Positions 21,414-33,189 of a DNA stretch of 63,614 bases are shown piece by piece (within the stretch, counting starts at the first letter, position 1; the number at the start of each line of letters is the position of its first letter). Origin of the DNA: Phytophthora quininea (Eukaryota > Oomycota > Peronosporomycetes > Peronosporales > Peronosporaceae). The notes under the pieces were generated by a model, which worked only from the letters and a program-made list of their open reading frames with translations, did no database searches and was not told the DNA's origin. Location: contig JAAVTG010000241.1 of the NCBI GenBank assembly GCA_011947345.1, positions 1 to 63,614 on the forward strand, given 5' to 3'. The translations under genes were made by a program, and so were the position numbers.

Positions 21414-24400
21414 TTACACAAGGCTTGCCACTGCATCCTGTAGAGCATTGTCGCTCTGCATGGCTGCATAAGCCTTCAGCATGACAGGGATATCCTTGGA
21501 TAATCCCGACATCGATTCCCACGAGTCTTCAATAGGCTCTAAGCCCTTCCACAACACGAGTATTTCAAACTCGCGCTTGGTACTGTTCCATCTGTGCTCC
21601 ATGAGAGCGGCAACAGTCAGGATGATGCCTTGCGAAGCAACATGTTCACGAATTTCTTCCGTGACATCAAAGCTTTTGTCTGCATAGAACTTCAATCTTG
21701 AGCTGTGCACATCTTGCTCTGCACCGGTTACGAGATGCCGCACTCTAAACGAATGTTCATCCGCTTGGACGACTTGATATGGGCCTCCCAGGTCACCAGA
21801 AGCTTATCGGTGTGCTTCTGGTCTACGCGGGAACGTAACACGAAATCTCCAATATCAAAGTTGGGCCTTTGAGCACATTTGGCCTTCTGCTGGTTTCTCT
21901 TTGTCATCTTGGCCCTCGCACTGATCACCTTTTTGTGCATGAGCTGCGCACTCTTGCGTAGTTTCTCCAACTTGTCGGTGATCTGCTCTGGGAACTCGCC
22001 TAGATCCACAAGCCGTTTCTGCTTGTCATCTAAGCAAAAGTCTAGCGGTGATACAGCTGGAAGCACACAGAATAGTTCGACTGGAGCATGGTTGCCCAAC
22101 GATGGCACGGGTGTGTGGTTCAAGTTCGCTTGCACTGCTGCCACAAAGTAGGTCCAGTCCTTGATGTCGACCTGGAACTCGAGACACATTGCCCTTAAGA
22201 CTTGGATAATGTCCCTGTTCAGCCGCTCTATCGAGCCGTTTATCCATGGTGAGTATGCCAGAGTGAAACTTTGATTAGCATTGAGCCGTTTGCAAACCTC
22301 ACGCACGACTTCATTCTTGAAATGCGACCCATTGTCACTTATCCACACTTGAGGTGCACCAAATCTGCTATGCCAGTCCATAATCGCTTGTGCAGTTACA
22401 GCACTAGTCGGAACGACGCATGGAACCAGCTCACAATAATGTGTAGCATCGTCTTTCATCACTAGCAGGTAGGAGTAGTTGCCGAATGATTTATCCAGAT
22501 GCAAATAGTCCCAATGGAGAGCTTCATTTCTTTGGCTGCTGCGGTATGTTTCAGCCCATGGACGCTGCACAATCCTTCCTCCCTTAACGTGATGGCATAG
22601 CAGGCAGCTACGAAGGAAAGCGTCCACTTGCTCTCGGAGTCGAGTCACTAGAAAACGCCTCTGCATAATTTCCATCAGCGAATCACGACCGCGGTGTCCT
22701 TGCGGCCCGCAATGGGCAGTCACCAACAATCTCTGCACGATGCTGGAGTCGCCGTCAGGTATCCAGATGCAGCCGTCTTTTGTCCACAGGCCATCATCTT
22801 CTTGCTTAAGGCCGTTTGGTCTATCGGCGATGTGGTGCTGCTGACTCGCTCGAATTGCTGCAACGTCTGGCCACTCAAAGCTGTCGTCACTAAAAGGACG
22901 AATCGGTGCTGGCTTGGGTTGACGCGCTGCTTCGCTGCCTCCGCTAGACTCAGGAGTTGGTACAGCTTCATCCGCCTCCCTTGTACGCTTGCGGCGCAGA
23001 CGCTTAATGGCTACACTGGTCTCGTGTCGGCATCCAGCCCAGCGAGAGATCATGTCAGCCCAAACGTTCTTCACTCCCTCGATATGCTCGATTAAAAACC
23101 GATATTCCATGAGCTTCATGGACCAGCGTAACAACGTGCCTCTCACATGCTTTTTGATTTCTTGCGCAGGTGGGAAGAGATGGATGAGGTTCCTGTGATC
23201 GCAATACATGCGAAACCCTTTCGGTCTCATCAGCAGGTACGAGAGTTTATCGCACGCCGTCACTATGGGGTAACCTTCTTTCTCGATGACACTCCAGTTT
23301 CGCTGTGCGCCCGTGAAGGTACCTCCCATACACACTAGCAACTCGTGGTCTTGTTCATGGATGGGTACGTTGGCTTTCCAGTCGATCACTTGCGTTACTA
23401 TCACTGACCAGCCAATGTCACTTGCGTTTGTGATCAGGATAGTCTCTGCGTCAGGCTTGGGGAACGCTAGTACTGCACTACTAGCCAGTGCCTCCTTTAG
23501 TTTGTCAAAGGCTGCTACTTCACTTGGCGTCAGGGTGATTGGAATTCCACTAGCCACTCGCTTTGTCCGCTTTTTGGCCGACTTCATCACGAAATCAAAC
23601 TTGTCCTGGAGAGGTTTCACTAGACGACCATAGTCAATGATAGAAGTTCTCATCCAGTTTGTTGAGCAAATAAATTGCTGCAACTCACCCGCAGTCGATG
23701 GATACGGAAGTTCACGCAAAGCCGCAATTCTGGCTGGGTCATGTCTGACCCCACTGCCATCGATAATTTTTCCGCACCACCTGACTTGCTTCTTGTACAC
23801 GCACGACTTAGTGGCACTGAGCTTGAAGCCGAACTCGTTTACAAGAGTGAAGAGTTCTTGCAGCTTCTCCAAGTACTCATCCACAGTCTTTGCGTACAAC
23901 AGTAAATCATCTATCCAGACCAGTAAATGATTGAACAGCAGAGAGGAAAAGCAACGCTCCATGGTTGCCTGAAAGTGCAAAGCTGCATCAGAACTGCCTT
24001 GCGGAACACGGCGTGGAGTGTAAATCTTTCTGTGTGTCATGTATGACAGGATCTCCTGCGATTCTTCATCGAGAGGCAGTTGCCAGTAGCCTCGTATGAA
24101 GTCAAACAGCCCGAAAAATAAACACCCAGCCACTCGCTCCAAGTCCACGTCCAGATTAGGCATCGTGCCAGCGAGAGGTTCGACCTGAGCATTCACAGGT
24201 TTGTAGTCCGTCGTTTGTCGGAACTCATTAGATCCTCCCGCCTTCTTCACTGGTAGCGCAGCACACGCCCACCGTGACTCACGGTTCTCGTACACCCATC
24301 CCAGGCTGACCAACGTGTCGTTAAAGTCATCAAGAAATCGCTGAAGTTCAGGTGGGTACTTCCTCGCTTTGGTCTTGTACGGCTTAGCACCAGGCTTAAG

Positions 24401-25082
24401 CCTTATCTTCAGCGGCGGTACTTTAGCTGGCGGGTCGTCCCCCAGTTTCACACGCCAAATGTCACGCATGAAGATCACTGTCCGCAAACGATCAACTTTG
24501 TCAGTTGGGAATCCCTCATCCAACGCCCTTGTGATCATCTTCTCAACGGCACACTTGATCTCATCATCATCATTCCTGCTAACAGCAGGGTCATCCTCGA
24601 TGTCATCGTCGTCATTGTTGTCTGACGAGGCCAGCATTTCAAGCTGCCTGTCAACATCGATGCCGAGCATGCTCAGTACATCACGACCGAGCAGAAATTC
24701 TCCATCTTGACCATCCACAACTAAACACTCCACCGGAGAGTAGATGTTGACTGGTCCCGCCGCTGTCCTCAGCGACAACTGCAAATACACAACTTCATTC
24801 ACATCCAAAGCACGCCCTCCAACCAGTTCACACTTTATTGGCTGGCGCAGCTTCACCACTTCAATATCATCTCCATCGAGCCTTGCCACATCAAACCTGG
24901 ATATGCACGACTTGAACGCTCCGCTATCCGCACAGTAAGGCAATTCCAGCTTGTCGTTCACTCGCACAATTGGTTGTTCCTCAGGCAGGCACATCCTAAT
25001 TCTCCGAAGGCGTGCGTTGCCTCCCACGATGAAAAGGCTGCTTGCGCTGGGTAACACTGCGGCTTGAAGTGTTTGTTGTGTT
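21414..25082 (-). CDS. Gypsy Pol: protease, RT, RNase H, integrase, chromodomain
   Basis: The main 1109-residue frame has the protease DSG at about residue 44, RT with WIDDLLLYA near 385, and RNase H near 540. The integrase has an HHCC finger, WDYL near 849, SDNGSH near 907 and NGSIERLN near 942, giving D(35)E. The catalytic RNase H aspartate in the usual T-D-A-S-D is asparagine here (ITNASDIGW). A frame shift at a GGG run (21781-21783) separates the main frame from a C-terminal segment (21414-21743). That segment has a chromodomain-like core EFEILVLWKGLEPIEDSWE. Chromodomains usually steer integration to chromatin marks. No ATG starts pol; expression by frameshift from gag is likely. Confidence 0.88.
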
Positions 25083-26320
25083 TTACACTCGAGGGCAGTC
25101 CCTCACGTGGTGTTCACCACCACAATTGAAGCAACCCCGTTGGTAGCTGCTCCGACTCTGTTTTCGGCCACCGTCGCTCTTTTCCACGTGACGCCGAACA
25201 TTTCGTCCTTGAACGTTGTCAGGTTCTTTGCTCTGGATCTGGCGTTTGCGAGTAGCAGAAGGGTTGAACTTAGCAGTGTTATCGTTGTTCTGCTTTTGCT
25301 TTCCACCTTTAGTTCGCACAGCTCGATCAATCTTCTCCTGGTCCAGAGCCTGCTCCATGATGAGCTTGAACAACTCAGGTACACTCGACTTGGCTCCTTG
25401 AGCACGAAAGTCGATCTCGTTCTTCACGCATTTCTTAAGACGTGCTGGCAACGAGTTGATCAAGACCTTACACTTCTTTTTTAAACCCTCTTCGGATTTG
25501 AAAAGTCCCACTAGGCCATTGGTACGGATGACCGTGTTGCAATCGTGAAAATAATTCAGCACCTGGGCCTCGACATCGCCTTGAGTCTCGTCCATTACCA
25601 GTTCACGCTTGAACAGCTCTTCAATGTTTGGCAGGGTGCGGTTCTTGAAGCTCTCAACAGTCTTCATCACCCAGTCCCAAAGGAAGTCTTCAGTCAGATC
25701 CTCCTTGTCAATCTCCCAAGACACTTCACACAGCGTATCCAACAGAGACTCATCAAACGAGTTGCGAACACTGGTCATGACGACCTCGACGTCTTCACCA
25801 GTGTTCTTGCAACGGGCCTTGATCGCCTCCTCGTACTCGAGGCGCAAATCAAGCCACTTCGTCATCCCATCATGAGAGACATCGATCACTTTTGGCGCAG
25901 TGACGAAGGTGAATATTGGCTGAGGCACGATTGGGTGGCTCCCAACCGCCATGCCGTTCGTCGCTTCACCGGTTTGCCTAGCAGCTTGTACGCTGGGCTC
26001 TTCGTCGTCCAGTTGACGTGTTGTTCGCCTGTTGGACGCCGCTCTTATTCCTCTTGCAGCTCTTCCATTTCCTCGACCTTGGCCTCGACCTCTTCCTCGA
26101 CCACGACCTTGCCCTTGGCCGCGCACCCTGTCGCAGACAAATCTTGCACGGCTGTGGCTGCAGGTGCGGGTGTCGGTGGTGAACTGCTCACATTCTCTTC
26201 TTGGATGCTCTCTAAACGAGTCGATCGTCTAGGGCGCAGAGTTCGTTCCGAAGCGGTCGCACTTGCCGTCGTCACGGCGTCGTTGACGGGAGAGTCGTTG
26301 TTGGTCGCGGATGCTGCCAT
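25083..26320 (-). CDS. Gypsy Gag (capsid/nucleocapsid)
   Basis: ATG at 26320 opens a Ser/Thr/Pro-rich leader. An overlapping frame takes over between 26126 and 26045, where one DNA stretch reads as Glu-rich in one frame and as Gly/Arg repeats (GRGRGRGQGRG) in the other; a frame shift lies there. The body (KWLDLRLEYEEAI, WVMKTVESFKNR) is capsid-like. The C-terminus has a zinc knuckle CFNCGGEHHVRDC, one residue shorter than the usual CX2CX4HX4C spacing. Gag coats the element RNA. It ends TAA at 25083, next to the pol frame, which is offset by one base. Confidence 0.8.
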
Positions 26321-26354
26321 CTTGTCTTAGAACCTTGGTTACTAAAGTTAACTT

Positions 26355-26585
26355 TGTAGTAGGTCCACGGGAACACGTATTAGGGAAGCTGGTGGCTTCC
26401 TTGGATCCTTGCTTGTATTTGGTCGATTCAGAAGTGAGTACGTCTAGCTAACTGAGAGCCCTCTCTCCATGGAGGCGCTCTAGTATCGTCCTCAACAGAT
26501 CCTAGCTACTCTACCACCAGCTCGGCTACGGTGTCTGATCCTAAGCCCGGTGAGTGAGTCATGTATTGTACATGAGCCCACTACA
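26355..26585 (-). repeat. 5' LTR of the Gypsy element
   Basis: 231 bp, upstream of gag on the minus strand, and nearly identical to 21121-21351. The element leader runs from 26354 to the gag ATG at 26320. I did not recognise a convincing tRNA primer-binding site there. Confidence 0.9.
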
Positions 26586-29016
26586 ACTTGGTACTCTTTA
26601 AGCCATTTCGTGGCCTGGACGGTCTCATTGGTTGTGCACAAGACTTAGGTGGATCGATACCTAAGAGCAGTGGAGACCTCAGTGTAGTGAATTTGCTCAA
26701 ACCATTTTAGACAACATGGCCGATTATTATAGCGGGTTCGAGAGGGCAAAACTACGAAGAGAAGCAGCAGCTGCGGCTGAACAGGGTGCATTTGATGTCG
26801 ATTCTGACGATGACTCAAATGACGATAACGATGATCTGTTTGTTGCCGACGATCTAGATGATGTCGACATGCTAGAAGAGGATGAGGACAATAGAGGGCT
26901 ACTCCAGATGTGGGAGCTAGAAGGTGATCCTGACGCCATCTTAGAGAGCTCGTCAGTGCATCCGGCTGCCTGCCCAACGTCACCAAACCCTGACAGGAAA
27001 TTTGCATACATGATGGACCTTTTAAGGATCGGGAAATGTTACGGGGCGTTGCTGAAAAATTGCCTCAGGGGCCGGTTGCTGCATGGCCAACTTCAGAACT
27101 ACCCCCATCCATTCTATGAGGAAGTGGGTAAAAGATGCTGACACTGACAATGCATTGACTTTGAGCCTTGCCCCAACAACAATGCCAGACCACTGTACAG
27201 AGGTGGTGGAGCTCCTGGATAGCTCTCTACTTGGGTCTAGCATGGCCTGGGAGCCTTCGACAGCTTTATCGCATGCTCCTAAGGTGGTAAAGAACTTTGC
27301 TAGTGTTTCAGATACTTCCGCAGCATTCACCCTCAACGAGAGACAACACTGGGCTTTTCAAGTGATAGGAAAGGCTTTATTGATGAGATGGAGACTTGTG
27401 GAGGAGTCGTATGATTCAGGTGAGACTCTAATTTCGGCACTGCGTGACAGCCAACTTCTTATGTTCCTGGGGGTGAAGGAGGCACAGGAAAGAGTCGAAT
27501 TGTAGAGTCAGTTCAGGCACTTTGCGAAAGCTGGGGTCGTGCCGAGTGTGTTGTTAAGACGGCGCTGACTGGCAAAGCGGCAACACTCATTAGGAACTCT
27601 AGCAGGGTTTCTATTGCAAATTCGAAAGAAGGGCGCACGCGATGCAATCGCAAACCTCGATCTGATTATCATCGATGAGGTTTCTATGATGAAGAAGTCC
27701 CAGCTTTCGCAACTTGACAAACGCCTACGCATTGCGAAGAGAGTTTTTGATGTTCCGTTTGGGGGTGTTCACGTCGTTCTAGTTGGAGACTTTTGCAGTT
27801 GCCTCCGGTGGGGGAGAACCATTGTATAAAAACCCTTCCACGAAGACAAATATGTCTACAGACGAGCTCGCCGGCTACCAGCTTTGGTGCGAATTTAAGG
27901 ATGTCGTGATTTTGAAAGACTCTGTTCGATTTAAGGAGGATCCAGAATGGGGTCGCGAGTGACAGCAGGCGCGCCTCGGAGTCTGGACTCCCGAATTTGT
28001 ACAGATAATTAATTCGCGGGTCCTGAAATCTGAGGATGCTATGCAGGAAGTAGCTACTCAACAAATTTATGACACTTTCGTGACTCCGGACAACTCAACA
28101 AGAACGTCAATCAACAACCTATACATTTCAACAGCAGCGAAGACACTACCGAAAGGTGAGTATCCAGTTCGTGTTGTAGCAAACTTCAAGGGCAAGCTAT
28201 CTGGGCTCCGCACGGCCGAAGTGCGAGACATTATGGCGCTTCCGGACTCCAAATTTGGTCGTATGGCTCCGTACCTGGACTTGATCGTGGGCATGCCCAT
28301 ACAAATCACGCAAAACATTCGACCAGCAAAAATGGTAGCGAACGGGACTCTTGGTCGTTTAGAAGCTATCTGCTTTCAACCTTGCACGACATTCCGATTA
28401 GTTCATGACGGTGAAAGTTCCCAATTTGCCCCTCCTGCAGTGCTTGTTCGACTTGATCGCGGTCCGGGCGCCAGCCCAATGTTAGGTAGTGTTGATCGAA
28501 ACATATTTCCCTGTTCTTCGACAGCGAAGGCTACAGCGCGTGCAATATCGTCCTTGCTGGGGTTGTAGGCGGTGTGCAGCGTTCCCTGTCCACTCGGATT
28601 CAGCAGTTCCCGCTAGTGTGCGCTGTGTCTTCCACTGTGTACAAGGTGCAGGGGAGACTTCGAATAGCATGGTGGTAACAGAGTGGCGGTCTAGCAACTC
28701 TTTCGCGAACAAGAAGGAACAGCCCTACCTATTGGTGTCACGTGTAACAGGCAGAGCTGCTTTTGCTGCACTCTCTCCAGTGACGAGCGATATAATTGCT
28801 TGGGCTCAACCCCACAAGCTGCAATCGACGAAGAGGCTCGTCTCGAATGCCTCAGCTGTGAAACTACTGCACGACTACGAAATTCATAACCGCGTTCGTT
28901 CGGTGCAAGTGGAAGCTGAATGCGCAAATGGTAAAACAAATCTGACTGAGAAGATTTTAAGCGGCGCAAGCAGGCGTGCTAAACACCAACAACCAGGTCC
29001 AACGGCAAGATGGTAA
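26586..29016 (+). CDS. Helitron helicase (Pif1-like SF1) segment
   Basis: Immediately after the LTR the Helitron frame resumes (VLFKPFRGLDGL). An acidic stretch follows at 26800-26900, then FTLNERQHWAFQVIG, the usual start of the helicase. The Walker A loop (GGTGKS) straddles a GGGGG run at 27469-27473, where one base is evidently missing. Walker B is LDLIIIDEVSMM (about 27657-27692), and HVVLVGDF follows. Motifs near 28280 (VGMPIQITQNI, VANGTLGRL) and near 28640 (VYKVQG-like) complete the core. The frame breaks at several points, including about 27800 and 28620. The helicase unwinds DNA during rolling-circle transposition. Confidence 0.82.
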
Positions 29017-29061
29017 TCGCGACAGCGCTTTCAAGTTCAGCGTGTGCGTGTATCAATATCT

Positions 29062-29212
29062 TCAGGTATTACTTAATTTTTTTCGTTTTGTGTAAGTTGT
29101 TTCGGGTAAGTAACCCAGTGACAAGTACGACAGGAACATGAACACAACGTACATCGACGCCGTGTAGATGACACCGTACACAATCCACTCCATCTCCATG
29201 TCTACGCGGCCA
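29062..29212 (-). pseudogene. ABCG/PDR transporter fragment (mid-protein membrane segment), inverted
   Basis: The minus-strand reading MEWIVYGVIYTASMYVVFMF followed by LSYLSLGY resembles the last membrane helix and linker between the two halves of oomycete full-size PDR transporters. It ends in unrelated sequence. It lies head to head with the plus-strand transporter relic starting at 29239, so the locus has been rearranged. Confidence 0.5.
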
Positions 29213-29238
29213 ACGACCTGGCCATCCGTTGATGCACA

Positions 29239-30138
29239 GGCTACTGTGAGCAGCTGGACGTGCACTAGGAGGCTGCTACCATTCGCGAGGCGTTGGCCTT
29301 CAGCTCGTTCCTCGGTCAGGATGCGTCAATCCCCGGCTCCAAGAAGTACGACTCGGTTGACGAGTTCATTGAGCTGCTCGGTCTGAAGGATATCGCCGAC
29401 CAGATCATCCGCGGCAGCTTCGTGAAGAAGATGCAGCGTCTGACGATCGGTGTGGAGCTGGCAGCTCAGCCGACGGTGGTCTTCCTGGACGAGGCGACGA
29501 GTGGGTTGGATGCTCACTCGGCTAAGCTGATCATGGACGGCATCCGGAAAGTGGCCGATTCCGGTCGTATAATTATTTGCACGGACCGCCAGCAGTCGTC
29601 GGAGATTTTTACCTGTTCGACAGTTTGCTGCTGCTCAAGCGTGATGTGGCGCCGCTGCCGAAGGGCTACAACCCCGTCGCTTGAATGCTCGATTGCATCG
29701 GTGCTGTCGTGAACAGTGGCGCCGCTCAGACTACTTCTACAAGAGCTCGTACCGCCAGGTGCTGGATGCCGATATGGCCAAAGAGGGTGTGACGGTGCCG
29801 TCACCCAGCCTCCCCGAGATAGAGTTCGCCAAGAAGCGTGTTGCTACCTCTCTGACGCAGATGCTGTTCGTGGTGGACCGCTTCTTCATGATGTTCTGAA
29901 GCACGCTGACGTACAATTTGGTCATGGCCGTGTTCCTGGCGCTGCTCTTCGGCATTGTGTCCATTAACGTCGGCTACGACTCGTACTCAGGACTGAACTC
30001 GGGCGTCGGTATGGTGTACATCGCCTCGGTCTTCTTGGCGATGACGGCGTTCCAGAGCGTGCTGCCGCTCTCATCGTCCGAGCGGGCCTCGTACTACCGC
30101 GAGCGCGCTTCGCAGATGTACAACACGCTCTGGCGAGA
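29239..30138 (+). pseudogene. ABCG/PDR transporter relic (second nucleotide-binding domain and membrane domain)
   Basis: The reading begins GYCEQLDVH, then IREALAFSSFL, RLTIGVELAAQPTVVFLDEA with TSGLDAHSAKL (Walker B and D-loop of the second NBD), CIGAVV, and membrane segments. These include STLTYNLVMAVFLALLFGIV and GMVYIASVFLAMTAFQSVLP with SSERASYYRERASQMYNTLW, typical of PDR-type exporters. In-frame stops occur after DVH (TAG), after YNPVA (TGA, a Trp position) and after FFMMF (TGA, a Trp position), plus a frame shift near 29600. Homology stops abruptly after MYNTLW. The gene is dead. Confidence 0.8.
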
Positions 30139-30409
30139 CTCGGTCCCCACCCTCATCGCTTTGACGCAAATGATGCAGCGCTCTCTGACAAAATCGCAGC
30201 CAAGCAGCACGCGCCCCTGATCGCGCAGCGTCGATGTCGCCATCCGGTAGTCTCGGCACGCTGAACAACCAGTCCGAGCAAGAGAATACCCGCAAGCATG
30301 CGCGGTTGTTGGCTGTAACCCGAAGCCCAATGTGCTGGACTTGCGATGGCAATGTCCGAGAGCGGTCACGCTGCATTCTTGGAAGATGGGACGCACTTCA
30401 CGGAGAAGG

Positions 30410-30673
30410 TCGGTCAAACAACTTAATCTGCGACGGCAGCGGCCCGAAGAGCGTCGGGAGGTTGAACAAAATACCGTCCGCCCCCTTCAGCGTGTCCGCC
30501 ATGGCGATCGGGTAGTCCTTCTTCGGCGCGGCGTGGATGGTCGTCAGCAGGTCCTCGGGCAGCGTCTCCTGCACCTGGTAGATGGAATCGCGCCGGGAAT
30601 GGACTCGACGCCTTACTTCACGGACTCGGCCAGCGTGGCGATGTGGTTGTAGCACGAGTTCAATATTTGCCAT
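30410..30673 (-). pseudogene. WrbA-like flavodoxin/quinone reductase fragment
   Basis: The minus-strand reading contains IYQVQETLPEDLL, HAAPKKDYPIAMADTLKGAD and GILFNLPTLFGPLPSQIKLF. These correspond to the FMN-binding half of WrbA-type NAD(P)H:quinone oxidoreductases (YQVPETLP, DYPIA, GFLFGFPTRFGNMPAQ in the family). An upstream piece, YNHIATLAESV, lies in another frame and ends in TAA, and the C-terminal half is missing. Family members reduce quinones with two electrons; this copy cannot be functional. Confidence 0.65.
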
Positions 30674-31053
30674 GGTGGTGCTTGATGGTGGCTGGGTGTT
30701 GCTGGACTTGAGTCGGAGACGGAAGATTCAGGAATGATGTCGGCTCTGGGGTGAGTGCACAGCGAATCCATTCCAGAAGCGGCCTCGAAAGTGGGGCTGT
30801 CGAGATCCGCGACGAGTTTGCCGAGCTCAAAGCATGGTGGCTCTGGGACGTCCTTATTTGAGTCGGCCTGAAAAACAAGTGTTTGATCTAGACCAATGGC
30901 GGTTTTGACACGTTATCGACTGCTGCGAAGATCATTTCGCGGATTGATGGCTGGCGGTAGAGGGAAGTTGACTGCGGCATTGGTTTGATAGAACACCGCG
31001 CTTCATCCGCACATTCACTTACGGATTGGCTTTTACTATGAGCTCAACAAATA
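30674..31053. other. No recognisable gene
   Basis: 380 bp between the WrbA relic and the next ORF. It has no convincing coding, repeat or terminal structure. Confidence 0.4.
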
Positions 31054-31840
31054 ATTTTCACTTAGCGGCCATCGCAAAGAAGAGGCGGCGTTCGAGGTGG
31101 TGCTGCAACGGATTCGCGAGGTCTACGATGAGCGGTTATGGCACCCCGGTAACCTCGTCGAAGTAGTTGATCGCCGCGGTCGTTTCCGCGACGCTCGTCT
31201 CCGTCTTGACGCGCCCAGAGGCGTCTCTGTCGAAGTGGATAGGGCTCACGGAGATACATTCGCGGGCGCTCGTATCACCCGATGGAATAGGCAAAACTAC
31301 ACGATGATGCAAGTAGCGGAGGAAGGAAGAGCACGACTTCGCCAACACCAAGATGATTTGCGGGTGAGGCGTGGCGTCCCTGAACCTTTAGGTTTGCTGG
31401 CACGAGAAGCTGCTAATCTTTCCTCACCAAGGAGAGGACGAAGAGCTGCGTCGGCTTCGATACGAGCTGCTGCGCGACAGCAATCCTCGCAACGACCTCC
31501 ACCACTACCACACCGGTATGCGAGGAAATTCGCTCCTGTGAAAAGTGGGCGTGGCTATTACACGGGCCCTTCGGGCCGTACACCACCGGTGCGTCGTCCC
31601 GCCTCATCCAGCAGTAATAGTGATAGTGATGGAGCGGGAAGTCCTGGAGATGGAAGTCCGGGAGGAAGTACGACGGCTCCCGTCATGCAAACGCGCAGCG
31701 TCGTCGATCTCACCGGAAGTGACAGTTTCTCTGAGCAAGAGGAATACGCGGATATTAACTTGTTTGGTTCTGGTTCCAGCCCCAGTTCAAGCAGCTCCTT
31801 CAATCCTGGCTCATCCAGTGACGACAGCGCGGACAGATGA
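31054..31840 (+). CDS. Hypothetical basic, Ser/Pro-rich protein with SUMO-interaction-like motif
   Basis: This open frame has no ATG near its start; the first in-frame ATGs are internal, so a 5' exon is missing or the gene is truncated. The N-terminal half (RIREVYDERLWHPGNLVEVV, then ARITRWNRQNYTMMQVAEEG) looks folded and charged. The middle is Arg/Pro-rich, and the tail is Ser/Asp-rich. Near the end SVVDLTGSDSFSEQEE matches the hydrophobic VVDLT core plus acidic/serine flank of SUMO-interacting motifs. This suggests a nuclear protein, but I do not recognise the family. It may derive from a transposon. Confidence 0.4.
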
Positions 31841-33180
31841 TATTGCGGGTGAACGCTGGTGTGCTTCTTTAGCTAGGTTTTTACAGTAATGAAGAGTCCA
31901 AATGTCCCCTATTCCGAACTCGGTCTATCAATTAATACCTCTGTGCAGAAAATAATGAGCACTTAAAACATTTTGCGCAGCGCTCCGCCTCGTTTTGGTT
32001 TTAGTTACAAGCTTTGCGGAGGTGCTAGCGTTTTGCGTTTGCGCTACAGATCAATCTAACATACGTGGGCGTACATCCTCCGCCACATCAGAAGTAGTAT
32101 ACAATAGAAGTAGTACACGTATCAAACTTGGATGTCATGGGCTTCTGACGAGCTATTGACACTCCGTCGCAGCTTAATGTTTGTCTACGTAACCGGTCAA
32201 ATCCCGACTTTGCCTCTTGTGTACCACATCGACGCGCGACCGCACTTAGAAACATGACTTTAGAAATGTAGCGCTTACTTTGATCAGCCTGGACCGGAGG
32301 GTATCCATCTTTCCCCGCGAGCACGCACACGTGCTACCCGACCTTCTTCCTTCACGTGATTGCTGTTATCGACACCATTTGTAGGGCGAAGGGCTAGTTA
32401 TACGGCGGTTCAGCATTTGTAGAGCACTCATGCACACCTTCAACTTGCATCCGTGCATGCGAGCACGGCAGGTAAAATGCGCTTTACATGAAGCGGAGCT
32501 TCAACCTCCGATCACCGTCGAACAACGCTAAGCTGGACATCTTCGGGCTATGAGGCTCCGTGACGATCTACTAAGTGTACATACGTTTTGAAGGGAGATG
32601 CTGGTCATTGGTCTCTACTCACTCGCTGTCGTTTTTCTCTTCATAGGCGCTGTCTTGTGCTGCTACACCTGTCCACTCCTGCAGGTTCTTCAACACAATT
32701 GCTGGGGGTTCGAAAGTTGTATTTCAAGAGCAAAGATCGCTGGTAGTGCGGCGATTTTTCACATGATTCAGTAGCGCAGCGTGCTGGTCGTGGCGGTCGT
32801 CTCCGTCTCCACCGTTGTGCTCTTCGCACCGCTTGCTGGTCTTGGTGGTCGACTTAAGTCATGGCTCCTGTAGTTATATCACTTAGCTTAGTTTGCGCTG
32901 GTGAAGAAATAAAATAACATGTATTAATGGGATTGACAATCCTGCAAGCTATCTTCCGTACTACACGCATCACAGCTGCATGAAAAGTTAAAGGAAACAC
33001 TAAGAAGAAGCAACAAGGTTTGTAGACCCCTTCTGCTCACCGTTAGTCGAGTGTCGGGCGGCCTGAGTTGAAAAACATTCCATGGTACCGGTTCAGGTGC
33101 TTCCGCAGCGAGTCCGCCCCGCTGCTCTTGAACTGACAGTTTCAAACGAAGCAGAACATCTCGTCAGCAGGGCGAGTGTC
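31841..33180. other. Gene-poor stretch
   Basis: About 1.3 kb in which I see only short frames without recognisable domains on either strand and no clear repeat ends. Confidence 0.4.
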
Positions 33181-33189
33181 GTTCACCAC

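Larger units (their letters stand above)
21121..26585 (-). mobile_element. Ty3/Gypsy LTR retrotransposon with chromodomain, nested in the Helitron
   Basis: A 5465-bp element on the minus strand with two 231-bp LTRs beginning TGTAGT and ending ACTACA. The flanks are CCTTG (21116-21120) and ACTTG (26586-26590), a 5-bp target duplication with one mismatch. The internal order is gag with zinc knuckle, protease, RT, RNase H, integrase, chromodomain, the order of chromoviruses. A purine-rich tract (GGAAGGGCGG) abuts the 3' LTR. The LTRs differ at only two positions, so insertion is recent. Frame breaks occur in gag and before the chromodomain; the latter lies in a GGG run (21781-21783). Confidence 0.9.
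16567..29016 (+). mobile_element. Helitron (Rep/helicase rolling-circle transposon), interrupted by two LTR insertions
   Basis: Coding parts in order are a basic/acidic N-terminal ORF, a DUF6570-type region, a HUH Rep domain, and a Pif1-like SF1 helicase. Removing the inserts at 18461-19006 and 21121-26585 brings neighbouring coding segments into register. For example RFPHLL continues as EGYENLS across the first, and KYAVLTL continues as VLFKPFRGLDGL across the second. The terminal TC and CTRR-plus-hairpin ends were not found, so the limits given are coding limits. Several single-base frame breaks are present. Confidence 0.85.

Noticed and set aside
31841..33180. RNA genes or small elements in the gene-poor interval
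   Set aside because: No tRNA-like cloverleaf, rRNA segment or terminal repeats were seen by eye. A covariance-model scan would be needed to exclude small RNAs.
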